Positions 31,628 to 41,762 of a DNA stretch of 64,000 nt are shown in pieces. The stretch covers positions 496,501 to 560,500 of the forward strand of contig JAPFBL010001929.1 in the NCBI GenBank assembly GCA_026182355.1, in the 5' to 3' direction. The notes beneath the pieces were generated by a model, which was given only the letters and a program-made list of their open reading frames with translations, was not told the origin of the DNA and did not search any database. The position numbers and the translations under genes are program-made. The first letter of the stretch is position 1, and the number at the start of each line of letters is the position of its first letter. This DNA comes from Hermatobates lingyangjiaoensis. Its lineage: Eukaryota; Arthropoda; Insecta; Hemiptera; Hermatobatidae.

Positions 31628-31778
31628 ACCCAACAGTCTGGTTCTTGACACTAACAAAGACCGTTTGTTACGTCTTTTTTCTTTATTCTTGTTTTAAGTC
31701 TTTTTTCCTTTTTTTTCCTCACTTTATATTGTCATTTGATCATTAATTGTTATTTCACATTTTATTGTAAAATCTTGT
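31627..31778 (+). mobile_element. Family A right half, diverged
   Basis: AACCCAACAGTCTGGTTC, ACTAACAAAGACCGTTTG, TTTGATCATTAATTGTTATT, GTAAAATCTTG between (TA)n tracts. The core CTGACGA has become CTAACAA and the GAA region is replaced by T-rich sequence. Confidence 0.65.
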
Positions 31779-31795
31779 ATATATATATATATATA

Positions 31796-32014
31796 ATCTC
31801 CAACAATTCTCTTGACCTCTTTTGTATGTATCTGTTGGTCTCAAAAATTTGTGTAAGTTCTCTATGTGAGTTGTAGATTGTTTTGGTAAATGTATTATAG
31901 TTATTACTCTAATTTTTAGCCCTGAAGATGATGTACAAATACATCATCGAAACGTCGGCCTAGGAAGGAGTTTATTTTCTTTTATTTGACCTAGCCCTCA
32001 ATAACTAAAATATG

Positions 32015-32017
<3 letters not shown>
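31796..32017 (+). mobile_element. Family G half element
   Basis: About 220 bases bounded by (TA)n on both sides, single arm, no inverted partner. It includes the TTTTAGCCCTGAAGATG core and CCTAGGAAGGAGTTTATTTTC downstream. It is closest in layout to a solitary PLE flanking repeat. Confidence 0.6.
31919..31959 (+). ncRNA. Hammerhead ribozyme motif, family G
   Basis: GCC, CUGAAGA (31922-31928), long stem II GAUGUA/UACAUC with a CAAA loop and extra AUC, GAA (31949-31951), ACGU, C17, GGC. Stem I is GCC/GGC. This layout is the one I know best from metazoan PLE repeats. Confidence 0.65.
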
Positions 32018-32060
<43 letters not shown>

Positions 32061-32072
32061 ATTATAATATAG

Positions 32073-32342
32073 TAAACAAGAAAACGATCCAAAAGGACAA
32101 CAAACGTTTCACGGTGAATCACAAACACAAAACTAAGGAATAAACACACTTACTGACACTAATTTGCGGTTAAATTGTCATCAGGAGAGTTGAGATAGGG
32201 ACACCAAGCGCACTTGTGAAGCTACAGTTCCTCCAACCGTCGCTTCACAAGTGCGCTTGGTGTCCCTATCTCAACTCTCCTGATGACGGTTCAACCGAAA
32301 ATTAGTGACAGTAAGTGTGTTTGTGATTCACCGTGAAACGTA
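32073..32342. mobile_element. Family B2 palindrome
   Basis: Arms mirror about 32228 (CTACAGTTCCTCCAACCGTCG). The blocks are TTTCACGGTGAATCACAAACAC, AACACACTTACTGACAC and GTTGAGATAGGGACACCAAG. The right arm has an intact core (32277-32307: CUC, CUGAUGA, GGU/ACC, GAA, AAUU, A, GUG). The left arm has GAA changed to GCA on the minus strand. Confidence 0.8.
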
Positions 32343-32364
32343 TATATATATATATATAGGTTAG

Positions 32365-32483
32365 TAATGTCTTTTGCTAACCTTCTTTGGAAGCTACCAG
32401 AGTCTCCACGCAAAGTGATACGAAAACTAGAGAGTGTCAACAAGAAACTGGTCAATGCAGAAGCTGCTGTTTATTTTAATAAC
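32365..32483 (+). pseudogene. PLE-like ORF N-terminus (copy 4)
   Basis: The frame starts at ATG about 32366: MSFANLLWKLPESPRKVIRK and then LESVNKKLVNAEAAVYFNN, running straight into (TA)n (IYIYIY). It aligns from the initiator Met with 42165-42285 and with 40566-40450 (minus), and all three end after FNN/FNK. The basic, helical character suits an N-terminal region. No later domain is present. Confidence 0.55.
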
Positions 32484-32508
32484 ATATATATATATATATA
32501 TATATATA

Positions 32509-32670
32509 TGAACGCCTAAACTATAGTAAGAAATTTAGTAGTGAGACTGAGATCTTTCAACCAAGTAATGGTTTTTGTAAGATTTGCTAGCCCAGGTCTA
32601 AGTCATTCATTAATATAGTAGTATCTGAATTTCTTACTGTTCTTTAGACATTGATTCTTATTTTGCATGC
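32509..32670. mobile_element. Family A2 palindrome, decayed
   Basis: GCCTAAACTATAGTAAG...GATCTTTCAACC on the left, and TTTCTTACTGTTCTTTAGACATTG with TTATTTTGCATG on the right. The core is unrecognisable. Confidence 0.5.
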
Positions 32671-33339
32671 TTAGTAGTAATATCCTGTTATAAATAAGAA
32701 ATATTTGAAAAATGCTTGCGTGTCGAAATCCGACACTTTCTATCTTCTATTATTGAATGCTTCACAAGAGGAACACATTCGTCTACTTGGAGCATAATCT
32801 ACTTTTTCTGATTTATTCACTAACTACAAACTATTTACTTTTCTTCCTAAACTTCTAATTTTACTATTTGTTTATACTTTTTTTTTAATCATTCTCAGTC
32901 TTTCCTTATTATTTGGTATATTTTTATTTTCTTCGTTGTGCAGTTATTCATTAATTTCACTATATAGTCCATGGCAGCAATACTTGAAAACTTGCTCTCG
33001 TGTGCGCATAGGGTCTGCGCTACTCAAACACAGTTCTTCCTCCGGTGATAATGAATGTCGAAATATCCAAGTGACTTTTACTGGTAACTTTCTCATGTAT
33101 TAAAACAGTGTAATATAATTGTTCTAATTTAGTAAATTAATTTTACTATGAGCAGTGAAATCAACGGGTTAATAGTTTGTGCATTCATAACCATTAAAGG
33201 AAAGTCAGTTGGCTAATGACGTATGAAAAAGCTTTTATATGAAACCATAAGATAACCTTCAAGAGTGTGCCTCTGATCAAAAAGGGAATTGCTTTAGTAT
33301 TACTCAATGACACGACAATATTGTTATAACACTCAAGAC

Positions 33340-33530
33340 TCTATAGAACAAAAAAACAATTCGTCATAAAGAGAAGACCAGTAGTGGATTCAAGTGGGAG
33401 AGTTTTTTTAATCCGAATGCGCAGGAGACTGAATACATTCCTGAGGGCTTTACCTTTTCTTCTCATCTTCGTTTAATGACGACTTGTTCTAAATATCTCT
33501 CTCAGTAAGTGTTAATTTTTTTTATTCAAT
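33340..33530. mobile_element. Family I palindrome, decayed
   Basis: CAATTCGTCATAAAGAGAAG on the left, and CTTCTCATCTTCGTTTAATGACGACTTGTTC with AAATATCTCTCTCAGTAAG on the right. The right part aligns with the minus strand of 21561-21636. The centre is 90 bases of unrelated DNA. Confidence 0.5.
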
Positions 33531-33544
33531 GCTGTATCTTTCGA

Positions 33545-33672
33545 GAGTCACACTTGAGCTGTCAAAGTGAGACTACGTCAAAGACCAGTTAATTTGGTCA
33601 AACTATCCTGGTCCCATTTATTTCCTACTGTTGTATAGACATCAATTTTTATTCTACATGTTCATTGTAAAA
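33545..33672 (+). mobile_element. Family A right arm, strongly decayed
   Basis: AAAGACCAGTT, GGTCCCATTTATTTCCTACTG, GACATCAATTTTTATTC, ATGTTCATTGTAAAAT, then (TA)n. The order matches family A2. Confidence 0.4.
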
Positions 33673-33714
<42 letters not shown>

Positions 33715-33718
33715 TTAC

Positions 33719-33945
33719 AAAGATTTCACATAAACATGATAAATAACAATCAATGATCAAACCACAATAAGAAATTGGGAAAACAAGACTAAGATCTTTC
33801 AAGACTAAGATATTTCAGCTGTAACAAGCGGTCTTGATTCAGTTAGGTTTTTGACTCTGACGAAGACCGCTTGTTACGGTTGAAAGATCTTAGTCTTGTT
33901 TGATCATTGATTGTTATTTCACGTGTTTATGTGAAATCTTTTCAT
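33719..33945. mobile_element. Family A palindrome with internal rearrangement
   Basis: The left arm has GACTAAGATCTTTCAAG duplicated as GACTAAGATATTTCAGC. The right arm has an intact core at about 33851-33895 but lacks the TTTCCCATTTCTTATTGTGG block (TCTTGTTTGATCATTG). Confidence 0.75.
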
Positions 33946-34039
33946 ATATATATATTTTTTAATTTTTATATAAACAAAATTATATAAAAATATAATAATT
34001 TTGTTTCACTTTTACTATACATATAACTTTTCTGAATGG

Positions 34040-34275
34040 GCATTTATTGATAAGAGTGGTTTGAGTTTCTCAGGAGAGGCGAGAAGGTTACGTGGGGTGG
34101 GTTACCTGTGCTGGATGAGAGATTGTCTAGAGAGCGGTGCAGGTCCTGTCTCTTACCGGCATGTTGCCCACAAGACTGATTCCCTTTCTACCCCACCATT
34201 CCAGTCTCTGCCGCCGCCCCCCAACACCAACCCCTCTATCCCGCGATTACCTTCAGCATCCCATCTCTGATATAA
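34040..34275. other. GC-richer island of unknown origin
   Basis: GGAGAGGCGAGAAGG through CCGCCGCCCCCCAACACC. The overlapping plus-strand frames (89 and 72 codons) are Pro/Ser-rich at the end. No domain or repeat partner was recognised. Confidence 0.35.
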
Positions 34276-34578
34276 CACCTACTTTATATAACTTCCCTTC
34301 TAAGTCCCACGACAAGCTTATCATTTTGAATATTATCCACGAAAATACTATCTAGCTGTCAAACAAACTAATTCAAAAACTCGTTTCCATTCAGTTTGAA
34401 GTCGTTTTAAGCATTATTTTATCAATGTGGTTACACCTATTTTAACCTTAAATCAAAATAGTGTCGTGAAAGTGTTTACAGATCGTTTGAAGTGACACTC
34501 AGTGTCTCCAATTTATGATAAAAAAAAAGCATTGAAATAAACAATTATAAAAAAAATAAAAAGAAACAAGCAAGGAAA

Positions 34579-35207
34579 AAAATATCTTCCATTAAGAACC
34601 TAAGTGTGTGAGAAGAAAATATCTTCCATTAAGAACCTAAGTGTGTGAGAAGAAAATATCTTCCATTAAGAACCTAAGTGTGTGAGAAGAAAATATCTTC
34701 CATTAAGAACCTAAGTGTGTGAGAAGAAAATATCTTCCATTAAGAACCTAAGTGTGTGAGAAGAAAATATCTTCCATTAAGAACCTAAGTGTGTGAGAAG
34801 AAAATATCTTCCATTATGAACCTAAGTGTGTGAGAAGAAAATATCTTCCATTAAGAACCTAAGTGTGTGAGAAGAAAATATCTTCCATTAAGAACCTAAG
34901 TGTGTGAGAAGAAAATATCTTCCATTAAGAACCTAAGTGTGTGAGAAGAAAATATCTTCCATTATGAACCTAAGTGTGTGAGAAGAAAATATCTTCCATT
35001 AAGAACCTAAGTGTGTGAGAAGAAAATATCTTCCATTAAGAACCTAAGTGTGTGAGAAGAAAATATCTTCCATTATGAACCTAAGTGTGTGAGAAGAAAA
35101 TATCTTCCATTAAGAACCTAAGTGTGTGAGAAGAAAATATCTTCCATTAAGAACCTAAGTGTGTGAGAAGAAAATATCTTCCATTAAGAACCTAAGTGTG
35201 TGAGAAG
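34579..35207 (+). repeat. 37-bp minisatellite, exactly 17 units
   Basis: 629 bases equal 17 units of 37 bp with no indels. The only difference I see between units is A to T in CATTAAGAA/CATTATGAA in units 7, 11 and 14. Such homogeneity means recent expansion or gene conversion. A partial 18th unit (AAAAT) follows. There are no spacers, so it is not CRISPR-like. Confidence 0.95.
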
Positions 35208-35261
35208 AAAATGCCTGTGAATAACCAAATGATATCTTATTTCTATAGAAAGAAAACATGG

Positions 35262-35388
35262 AGTAAATTTGATCGAAGAAGAATAACTCACAGAGTAAAG
35301 GAAGACACTTACTCTGTGTGTTACTCTTCATCTATTTTGAACCCGTATTGTATCTAATTTGGATCTTCCTTCCGTTTATTAAGTGAAT
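35262..35388. mobile_element. Family B element with collapsed centre
   Basis: GATCGAAGAAGAATAACTCACAGAGTAAAGGAAGACACTTA joins directly to CTCTGTGTGTTACTCTTCATC, so both ribozyme copies are deleted. The right end is TTTGGATCTTCCTTCCG with TTTATTAAGTG. Confidence 0.65.
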
Positions 35389-35404
35389 ATATATACATAA
35401 CTAA

Positions 35405-35555
35405 AAATTATAAATCTGGATGCGGTCAGCTTCTTCCACTTCCAATAAAACTGTCATTGCCGATGTTTCGATTTTATTGGAAATCTTTTTCAAAGGTAAA
35501 AGTAGAAATATTTAATGAATAAAACTGACCACATCCTGATTTATCTTTTTTATTT
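35405..35555 (-). mobile_element. Family H half element
   Basis: GATGCGGTCAGCTTC, TTGCCGATGTTTCGATTTTATTGG, AATCTTTTTCAAAGG, and an inverted echo AATAAAACTGACCACATCCTG. Stem III is mutated (ACAT on the minus strand). Confidence 0.6.
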
Positions 35556-35837
35556 ATGTATCTGTCACACAGTCGAGAATTTATTACTTTATTATATAAT
35601 TAAACACATATATAATTAAAAAGAACTAGAAAAAACAATGATTTCCTATATATAGAATATAATAAATATAATATAGTAATATTAATTATTAACCAATAAT
35701 TAATTGTCGGTTAACGTTAATTAATAATTAATTATTAATTAAATAATTAATAATCAATTTATTATTAACCTATGTAAATTCGGAAAAACTTTCCTACCTG
35801 GGCCACATAACTTCAAATACAAAAAAAATTACAGATG

Positions 35838-35968
35838 TAGTAAGTAAACTTACTATCTCTAATTTTTGGTAAATCTGTCTTTAAAAGAAAAATGAACTTG
35901 TAATTGAACCCTGGACCTAACAGTCCAGAGATGTGAGCAGTTGGCACTGGGCTAACCTGGCCCCCCTT
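35838..35968 (-). mobile_element. Family C scrap followed by a SINE head
   Basis: 35838-35895 (ACTTACTATCTCTAATTTTTGG, CTGTCTTTAAAAG) is a family C/B arm piece. 35896-35968 (GTAATTGAACCCTGGACC ... CACTGGGCTAACCTGGCCCCCC) is the tRNA-like head of SINE family S on the minus strand, with B-box and A-box visible and no body. Confidence 0.55.
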
Positions 35969-36514
35969 TCCTAACTTACTGGAGACCAAAATATCAAAAT
36001 TGATTGGATTGTAATCAGCAGGTATGCATTACAAGAGAATTTCACAGATTTATCTATTTTGATGAAGTGTTCATTAGCTGGTATCTCTTCTTGGAGTCAT
36101 CTTGCCTTATCATTTAAAAGGGACCACATTTTCCAGCTAATCTCTGTTTGTTGTCTAACAGATTCTAATTTTCTCTTCCACTGATAAACAGATTGATGGC
36201 TAATTAAGAGACTTCATTTCATCATCTTCTGGTTTAAAATCAAAAATGTTTACTGTTTAGACATCATTGTTATAAAGGTATGAAATGCTTATTACATTTT
36301 ATACCTTTATAAAATGCGGTTCAAAAATTTTTACGTTAACAAATCGATTTGAAACCAATTTTGGTGGTCAAAATTTTTATTTGGTCAGTACACAATAGCA
36401 AAAAAAAATACTTTCATAAATTCATGAAATTTTAGTTAATAAAAAAAAAAACAAGCAAAACGTTATTAAAGACTGGTATACAACAATAGCTACTCCCAAA
36501 ATATATGGATACTT
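35969..36514. other. No gene seen
   Basis: AT-rich DNA. GAAATGCTTATTAC and TACCTTTATAAAATG around 36250-36315 form a weak inverted repeat. Confidence 0.45.
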
Positions 36515-36597
36515 TAAAAACAGAAAAAAAGGATTTTTCTTTAAAATATCAGTTTTAATGGAGCATTACATCTTTCTCTCCTAACAAATCTTCAAAT

Positions 36598-36690
36598 ATC
36601 GCGGTTCACTTCAATAAAACATGTCTTAAGAAAGATCTGTTAACTAACTACACTAATATATATGTAGACATATAATTACTGTACCCAGTC
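36598..36690 (+). pseudogene. PLE-like ORF N-terminal fragment (copy 5)
   Basis: The frame IAVHFNKTCLKKDLLTNYTN then IYVDI and a stop. It matches 37887-38020 almost codon for codon. It continues past the TNIY point where other copies are cut, so it shows the uncut parental order. Confidence 0.6.
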
Positions 36691-36865
36691 GATGGGCCCA
36701 CTAGAAAATACACCAATAAGAACAAAATATGCGTCGTTCTTAGTAAAGTAAGTTTTACGTTAAGAAGACAAAAGCCAACTTACATCAAGAGATCATCAAA
36801 ATAGGAGTTCGCCAGGAGACACGTTTTATAAAAATGAACACTATGAACTTATAATATATATATAT

Positions 36866-37071
36866 AATCAATGATTAAACCACAAAATACATATATATGT
36901 ACGATTAAACCACAATAGGAAATAGGGGAAAAAACTAAGATATTTCAAACGTAACAAGCAGTCTTCATCGGAGTCAAAAACCCAACTGAGTTTTTGACTC
37001 TGATAAAGACAGCTTGTTACGGTTGAAAGATCTTAGTCATGTTTTCCCATTTCTTATTGTGGTTTGATCAT
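36866..37071. mobile_element. Family A palindrome
   Basis: The left arm is interrupted by CATATATATGTAC after AACCACAAAAT. The arms meet at CCCAACTGAG. The right arm has CTCTGATAAAGACAGC and GAAAGATCT. It ends at GATCATATATA. Confidence 0.75.
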
Positions 37072-37089
37072 ATATATATATATATATAT

Positions 37090-37133
<44 letters not shown>

Positions 37134-37473
37134 CAGGCTAATGGGGTATAGAAAAAGAAATAAACGTATATGGAGAAAAAGTAAAATGGAAATATAAGAA
37201 GGGGTTATTTACAATGTAACAGATAGGATCAAAAAAATATTATATCGCAAGGGTAAATAAGGATACAAAACAATAAAAAGGATAGAACACAACAGAAGAG
37301 GGAAATAAAGATATCATATCGTTTTTATTTTCTTATGTCTATATATCCTTCTTTTGTAAAATTGTTTTACTCTTTTCTGTTTCATTGTAGATGATTTATT
37401 CTTTACTTTTTCGATATCTCCTTTTATGTACTTCCTTTCTCACTGTATAGTTACATATATGTATTATATGCAG

Positions 37474-37775
37474 ATGAATCACAATAAACACGTGATACAA
37501 TCAATGAAAACAAACCACAAGGAAAAAAAGAAAACAGATAGAAAAAATGCTCTGAGGCCTTTCAATTTATGTCATCAGAGAGCAAACAAGGTAAGAACTA
37601 GAAAGTAACATAAAAGATATGTACAAGGAAGGTAACTGAGTTACCTTCCTTGTACATACCTTTTATGTTACTTTCTAGTTCTTACCTTGTTTGCTCTCTG
37701 ATGACATAAATTGAAAGGCCTCAGAGCATTTTTTCTATCTGTTTTCTTTTTTTCCTTGTGGTTTGTTTTCATATG
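37474..37775. mobile_element. Family E near-perfect palindrome
   Basis: Arms of about 145 bp mirror about 37635 (GGTAACTGAGTTACC). The outer ends carry AAACAAACCACAAGG and complement. The left end also has CACAATAAACACGTGATACAATCAATG, resembling the family A terminus, which hints at common ancestry of A and E. Confidence 0.8.
37693..37727 (+). ncRNA. Hammerhead ribozyme motif, family E
   Basis: GCUCU (37693-37697), CUGAUGA (37698-37704), a weak stem II (37705-37712), GAA (37713-37715), self-complementary AGGCCU (37716-37721), C17, AGAGC (37723-37727). Stem I is 5 perfect pairs. The mirror copy is on the minus strand near 37547-37581. Confidence 0.6.
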
Positions 37776-37886
37776 TATTATATATTTGTTTATCCTTATG
37801 AAATGTTTCACCTGGCGAACATATATTTCGATTATTCCTTGATAGCTGGAAATGAATTCGTAAGACTGAATCTCTCAGTTAGAAAA

Positions 37887-38020
37887 TTGAGAATACGAGA
37901 TTGCGGTTCACTTCAATGAATGTCTTAAGAAAGATATGCTACCTAATTACACTGATACATATGTAGACATACGATTACCGTGCCCAGTCGATGAGACCAC
38001 TAGCAATTCTATTCAAACTG
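37887..38020 (+). pseudogene. PLE-like ORF N-terminal fragment (copy 6)
   Basis: The frame EIAVHFNECLKKDMLPNYTD then TYVDIRLPCPVDE. Slightly upstream, broken frames give IRKT/ESLS/KLR-like codons, as in copies 4, 7 and 8. It is uncut at the TNIY position. Confidence 0.55.
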
Positions 38021-38250
38021 GCCAAGAACATTAAAATATTACTTTACACAGCTTCAGATAGTATTAATTGTGCGATCTCTTTGATTGATTAATAACATTT
38101 GAAAAATAATATACAAAAACCAATTGTTTTATTTGGGTGATAGAAAATTTAAGTTTATTAAAAGATATTTGAACATTTGTTAGTAGAGTAAGATGTAATG
38201 CTCCATTAAAATGATATTATAAAAAAAATCCTTTTTTTCTGTTTGCCATC

Positions 38251-39240
38251 AGTACGTGTGATGTAAAATAACTAAACTATTTCATACATTGCAAAAAGTA
38301 TTTTTAGAACATGCTAATAAGCCTTATTGGAAAACTGTTTTATTCCTTATAAAACTAACTTCTTATTCTGTATAAGAAGGTGAAGACCCAAATCAAAAGT
38401 TTATAATAGTAAATAAACTGATATTAATAAGAATTTATAAATGCCTTTATAATTTTGAAGATGATGAATGGAAAACTGTATTGCATTTCTTCTACTGTTG
38501 CTATGTTGTCACATTTTTAATAAAACGGCAAATAATCAGAATGGAAGCATGATTTTGTCACAAATGATTGGCACTTTGTTGTAAACGAACTAAATGCTGC
38601 AGCAAATCTTGAGTTACTCAGGCTATCTGTACTCTATGAGATAAACATGCAGCCCTATCACATAAATTCTGTTTACCGTGGTCTCTACTATCTTTTACTA
38701 TTTCCTTACAGAATTTCAGTTATTTTAACCCTTCTTTTATGGTTCAGGTCATATAAAAAATATATTTTACATTCCATTAAGGCACTTTCCTCTCACTTGA
38801 ATCCTTTTAAACAAAATCCTTCTTTCTATCTTCCTTTCCCGTCATCTTCGACTGATGAACCAACAGCCTATCCTATGAGTGTATGTATTAGAAATGGGAA
38901 TATCGAATACTCTCGCGTATCCAATACGTATTCAATACTCAGAGCCCTATTCCATACTTCGAATACGACTACCATACAAACAATGCAGTCATTCGGCTAT
39001 CCAGTATCTTGCGTATCGAATCCTTTTTCCTCATCACTTGACACTCTCATTATGTATCACATACACATACATATATTAACTTACAGCTTTCTATAAGATA
39101 AAATTATTGTAAGAAAGCTGCTAAAATTGACTTTTAATATCGTTAGTAAAAAATATAATATATTACTATTTAAGTACTGGACTACTTATATTACATAACT
39201 TAATGTTGTGGAAAAAGGAATAAATAAGAAGCAATCAGTG
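38251..39240. other. No recognised gene; CGAATAC-rich patch
   Basis: A 149-codon plus frame (38647-39096) is open, but nothing in it is recognised. It overlaps a patch (38890-39020) with repeated GAATAC/GTATCCAATAC words, which look like repeat decay. Confidence 0.35.
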
Positions 39241-39265
39241 GAATGAACAAAGGAATCCCAACACT

Positions 39266-39269
<4 letters not shown>

Positions 39270-39328
<59 letters not shown>
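39270..39328. repeat. (TA)n tract, about 58 bases
   Basis: One of the longest pure TA runs; others lie at 28043-28080, 28857-28940, 33674-33712 and 37072-37130. Confidence 0.95.
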
Positions 39329-39331
<3 letters not shown>

Positions 39332-39501
39332 TCAAAATTTGAAAAAAACTATCCAGACGACACAAATCAGCTCAAAAAGCCGTTGTGTTTCCGGCGTGCT
39401 TGTCGCCCATTCTATTTTCTCCTGCAGACGGATCATCTGAAAATTTGAGTTTGTAAGTGTGTATCTTTCTCTGTGTGTTGCTTTTCTTCGTTTTTGAGCT
39501 G

Positions 39502-39503
<2 letters not shown>
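39329..39503 (+). mobile_element. Family B half element with outer left end
   Basis: CACTCAAAATTTGAAAAAAAC and CACAAATCAGCTCAAAAAG are the outer left end. It is joined to the right half CCGTTGTGTTTCCGGCGTGC, CTCCTGCAGACGGATCATC, AAAATTTGAGTTTGTAAG. CUGAAGA is changed to CTGCAGA. Confidence 0.7.
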
Positions 39504-39533
<30 letters not shown>

Positions 39534-39540
<7 letters not shown>

Positions 39541-39655
39541 TATTGTTTTCTTGACCACAAATTAATAACAACAATTTGGTCAGGGTTAATAACGGAATCG
39601 CCTTTTTGCCAACGTTTCGTCTTTATTTTAAGACATCCTCAGGGCTATAAATCAA
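39534..39655 (-). mobile_element. Family F half element
   Basis: CAGTATTGTTTTCTTGACCAC, GGTCAGGGTTAATAACGG, then a complete minus-strand hammerhead and GGGCTATAAATCAAGGC, where the palindrome centre would be. Confidence 0.75.
39608..39645 (-). ncRNA. Hammerhead ribozyme motif, family F
   Basis: Identical in the core to 29030-29067: GCC, CUGAGGA, GUCUU/AAGAC, GAA, ACGU, U, GGC. Confidence 0.6.
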
Positions 39656-40440
39656 GGCTAGCTGGATCGGTAATAGAAGTTTTTACTTATATATGTGCTG
39701 TTAATTTTCTTGATGTCTTTACTAGAATAAAGCTTTTGGATGATTTATTCGTACTGTTATCTGAAGAGGAGAGCATCTAACACAGCCTCCTTGAGAAAAG
39801 ACCCTTTCAAAAGCAAACATCTTCAGAGGTCAGATGCAAATTAAATTCCAATGCCTTCTCTTAAAAGCACCAACTATTCTAACAAATGACATTAAATATC
39901 TATTCTTATCAACGACTGGGTTACCTTTCAATCGAATATTTAGCATAACATTATCTGAGCGCTTTGCCATGTTTCCTCCAACCATTAATTTTGGTATAAA
40001 CAATTTTTTTTTTATTCAGAATACATTTTGATATTTAGGCTCAAGGGTGTGAATTTTATAGTAAAATTTATATAAAACAATTCACCACATTTCATCTGGA
40101 AAAATAGTGAAGAAGAAAATTTCCAATTATTTATTAAAATAAATCCGTCTAACTGGATTTATGAAAAACTGAAAATAATACTGAAAGCATATCAGAACAC
40201 GAGTTTGTACCAATAAACTGTAGATTTACTTGGTAGCTTTTATGTAAAAAAAAGAACAAATGAAGAAAGGAGGATTTTAAATAGATTTTTGGTATTCTAT
40301 AATTATAAGTTTAATAATAAATGCAGTTTTATTACTATTCATATGTAAAATATGTTTACTTTTAATAAACTATAAATAGATGTACTTATTCTTGTTTTTC
40401 CTTATTAGGTTGTTCTTATTTATATCTCAACATATATATA
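39656..40440. other. No gene seen
   Basis: AT-rich sequence. Short frames without recognised content. Confidence 0.5.
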
Positions 40441-40449
40441 TATATATAT

Positions 40450-40566
40450 TTTGTTGAAATGTACCGCAGCTTCGGCATGAACGGCTTTCAAACTAAGCTG
40501 TTCCAGTCTCCTGACAGTCTTACGAATAGAAGGTTGTAATTCCCAAATAAGTTGTCCAAAAAACAT
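40450..40566 (-). pseudogene. PLE-like ORF N-terminus (copy 7)
   Basis: From a minus-strand ATG at 40566: MFFGQLIWELQPSIRKTVRR then LEQLSLKAVHAEAAVHFNK, then IYIYIY from (TA)n. It aligns with copy 4 (LLWKL-P-SPRK, KLE, AEAAVYFNN) and copy 8, and is cut after FNK like them. Confidence 0.6.
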
Positions 40567-40673
40567 TGAGACACTTTTTTGAAACACTTTAATAGATATC
40601 AACAATTTTAATACAAGTGAAAAACTAACATCACAGATAAAGAATTTAACATAACTTACAAGACCATTATCTA

Positions 40674-40715
40674 GAAACTAGCTTTCAACTATTCCATAGT
40701 CATCGTCAAGTTGGG
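40674..40715 (-). ncRNA. Hammerhead ribozyme motif, family N
   Basis: On the minus strand: AAC, UUGACGA (first base U), hairpin ACUAU/AUAGU with GGA loop, GAA, self-complementary AGCU, A17, GUUUC. Stem I AAC/GUU is perfect. No palindrome partner was seen. It lies 110 bases from PLE copy 7 and on the same strand, downstream in flank orientation. Confidence 0.5.
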
Positions 40716-40951
40716 TCTTACATTTTTCAAAATTTGGAAATTTTAAAATTTTTAAAAAACAATGAAACAATTTAAACAACTTTGAAATAAACTAATGAAT
40801 ATAAATAAAAGTCAGTAGGTCCAAACAAGTTACTAAATATAAAACAGTTTTTCATCCTGTCGTAGGCCAATCAATTAGCATCCCTAATTGACCAGACATG
40901 CGATACGGGTGTAATACCAAGCATGAGAATTTTTGAAAGCAGTTACAAGAC

Positions 40952-41075
40952 CAATAGGGAAAAAAGACTAAGGTCTTTCAACTGTAACAAACGTTCTTCG
41001 ACAGAGTCAAAAACGAAAAAAGATCCCAACTCAACAAACTAAGGTTGAAAGATCTTTATCTTTTAATATTTTGTC
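40952..41075. mobile_element. Family A palindrome, shortened
   Basis: AATAGGGAAAAAAGACTAAGG, TCTTTCAACTGTAACAAACG, TCGACAGAGTC on the left; AGGTTGAAAGATCTTTATC on the right. The right core is deleted. Confidence 0.6.
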
Positions 41076-41760
41076 TAACAGACCGTTTCATTTTTTGAAT
41101 CAATTATATAAATAAATAACTGAATAAAATAATTGAATAATTTATATAATAAACACATATGTACTATTTTTTATATTCAAGAGTATAACAAATGCTTTTT
41201 AAATGGTTCTTTATTAATCATTATTAAAAAATATATATAAAGAAATGAACTACAAAAGGAATGGGTGATTAAAAAGATGTTTGTAATCATTGGCTCAGAT
41301 AATTTATTCTGAAAGGCTATGATTGGATAATGAAAGCAAAGAGGTAGCGTTAGCGGCCGAGTTGTGACCTATGATTTGGAAATTTTAATTATAAATCATA
41401 AAATCAGATAACTAATAAGTAAGATTAGCAACTCTCATAGAAATATGTAATTAATAAAACTATTAAAAGAAATGATAGTCATATACGATGCAATCAGATG
41501 CGTAAACAATGAAGTGTCTAATAGATTAAGTAATCTTAATTTAGTTATGTAACATTGTCTTCAATATCTTCACATATAAAGCACCTCAATCAATTATTAA
41601 TTGTTATTTGAATTATAATAGTAAAGAAATTTTTAATTAATCACTTATTTTGGCTCAATAGATTTTATTAAAATTAGATTTAGTAAACCCAGAGTGACTA
41701 CAAGTGAAACATTATGTATATTTCATTATAGAATAATCAAAAGGTAATCAAGAAGAATTA
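41076..41760. other. No gene seen
   Basis: AT-rich DNA with no recognised repeat. Confidence 0.5.
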
Positions 41761-41762
41761 CG

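Larger units (their letters stand above)
36515..38250. repeat. Long inverted arrangement enclosing two PLE fragments
   Basis: AACAGAAAAAAAGGATTTTTC...TTTTAATGGAGCATTACATC (36515-36580) is repeated inverted at 38186-38250. GTTCGCCAGGAGACACG (36813-36844) is inverted at 37789-37822 (TTTCACCTGGCGAAC). Between them lie PLE N-terminal copies 5 and 6, a family A and a family E palindrome. It suggests inverted partial PLE copies later invaded by other elements. Confidence 0.5.

Noticed and set aside
34579..35207. CRISPR-like array
   Set aside because: Direct repeats have no spacers, and the window is eukaryotic.
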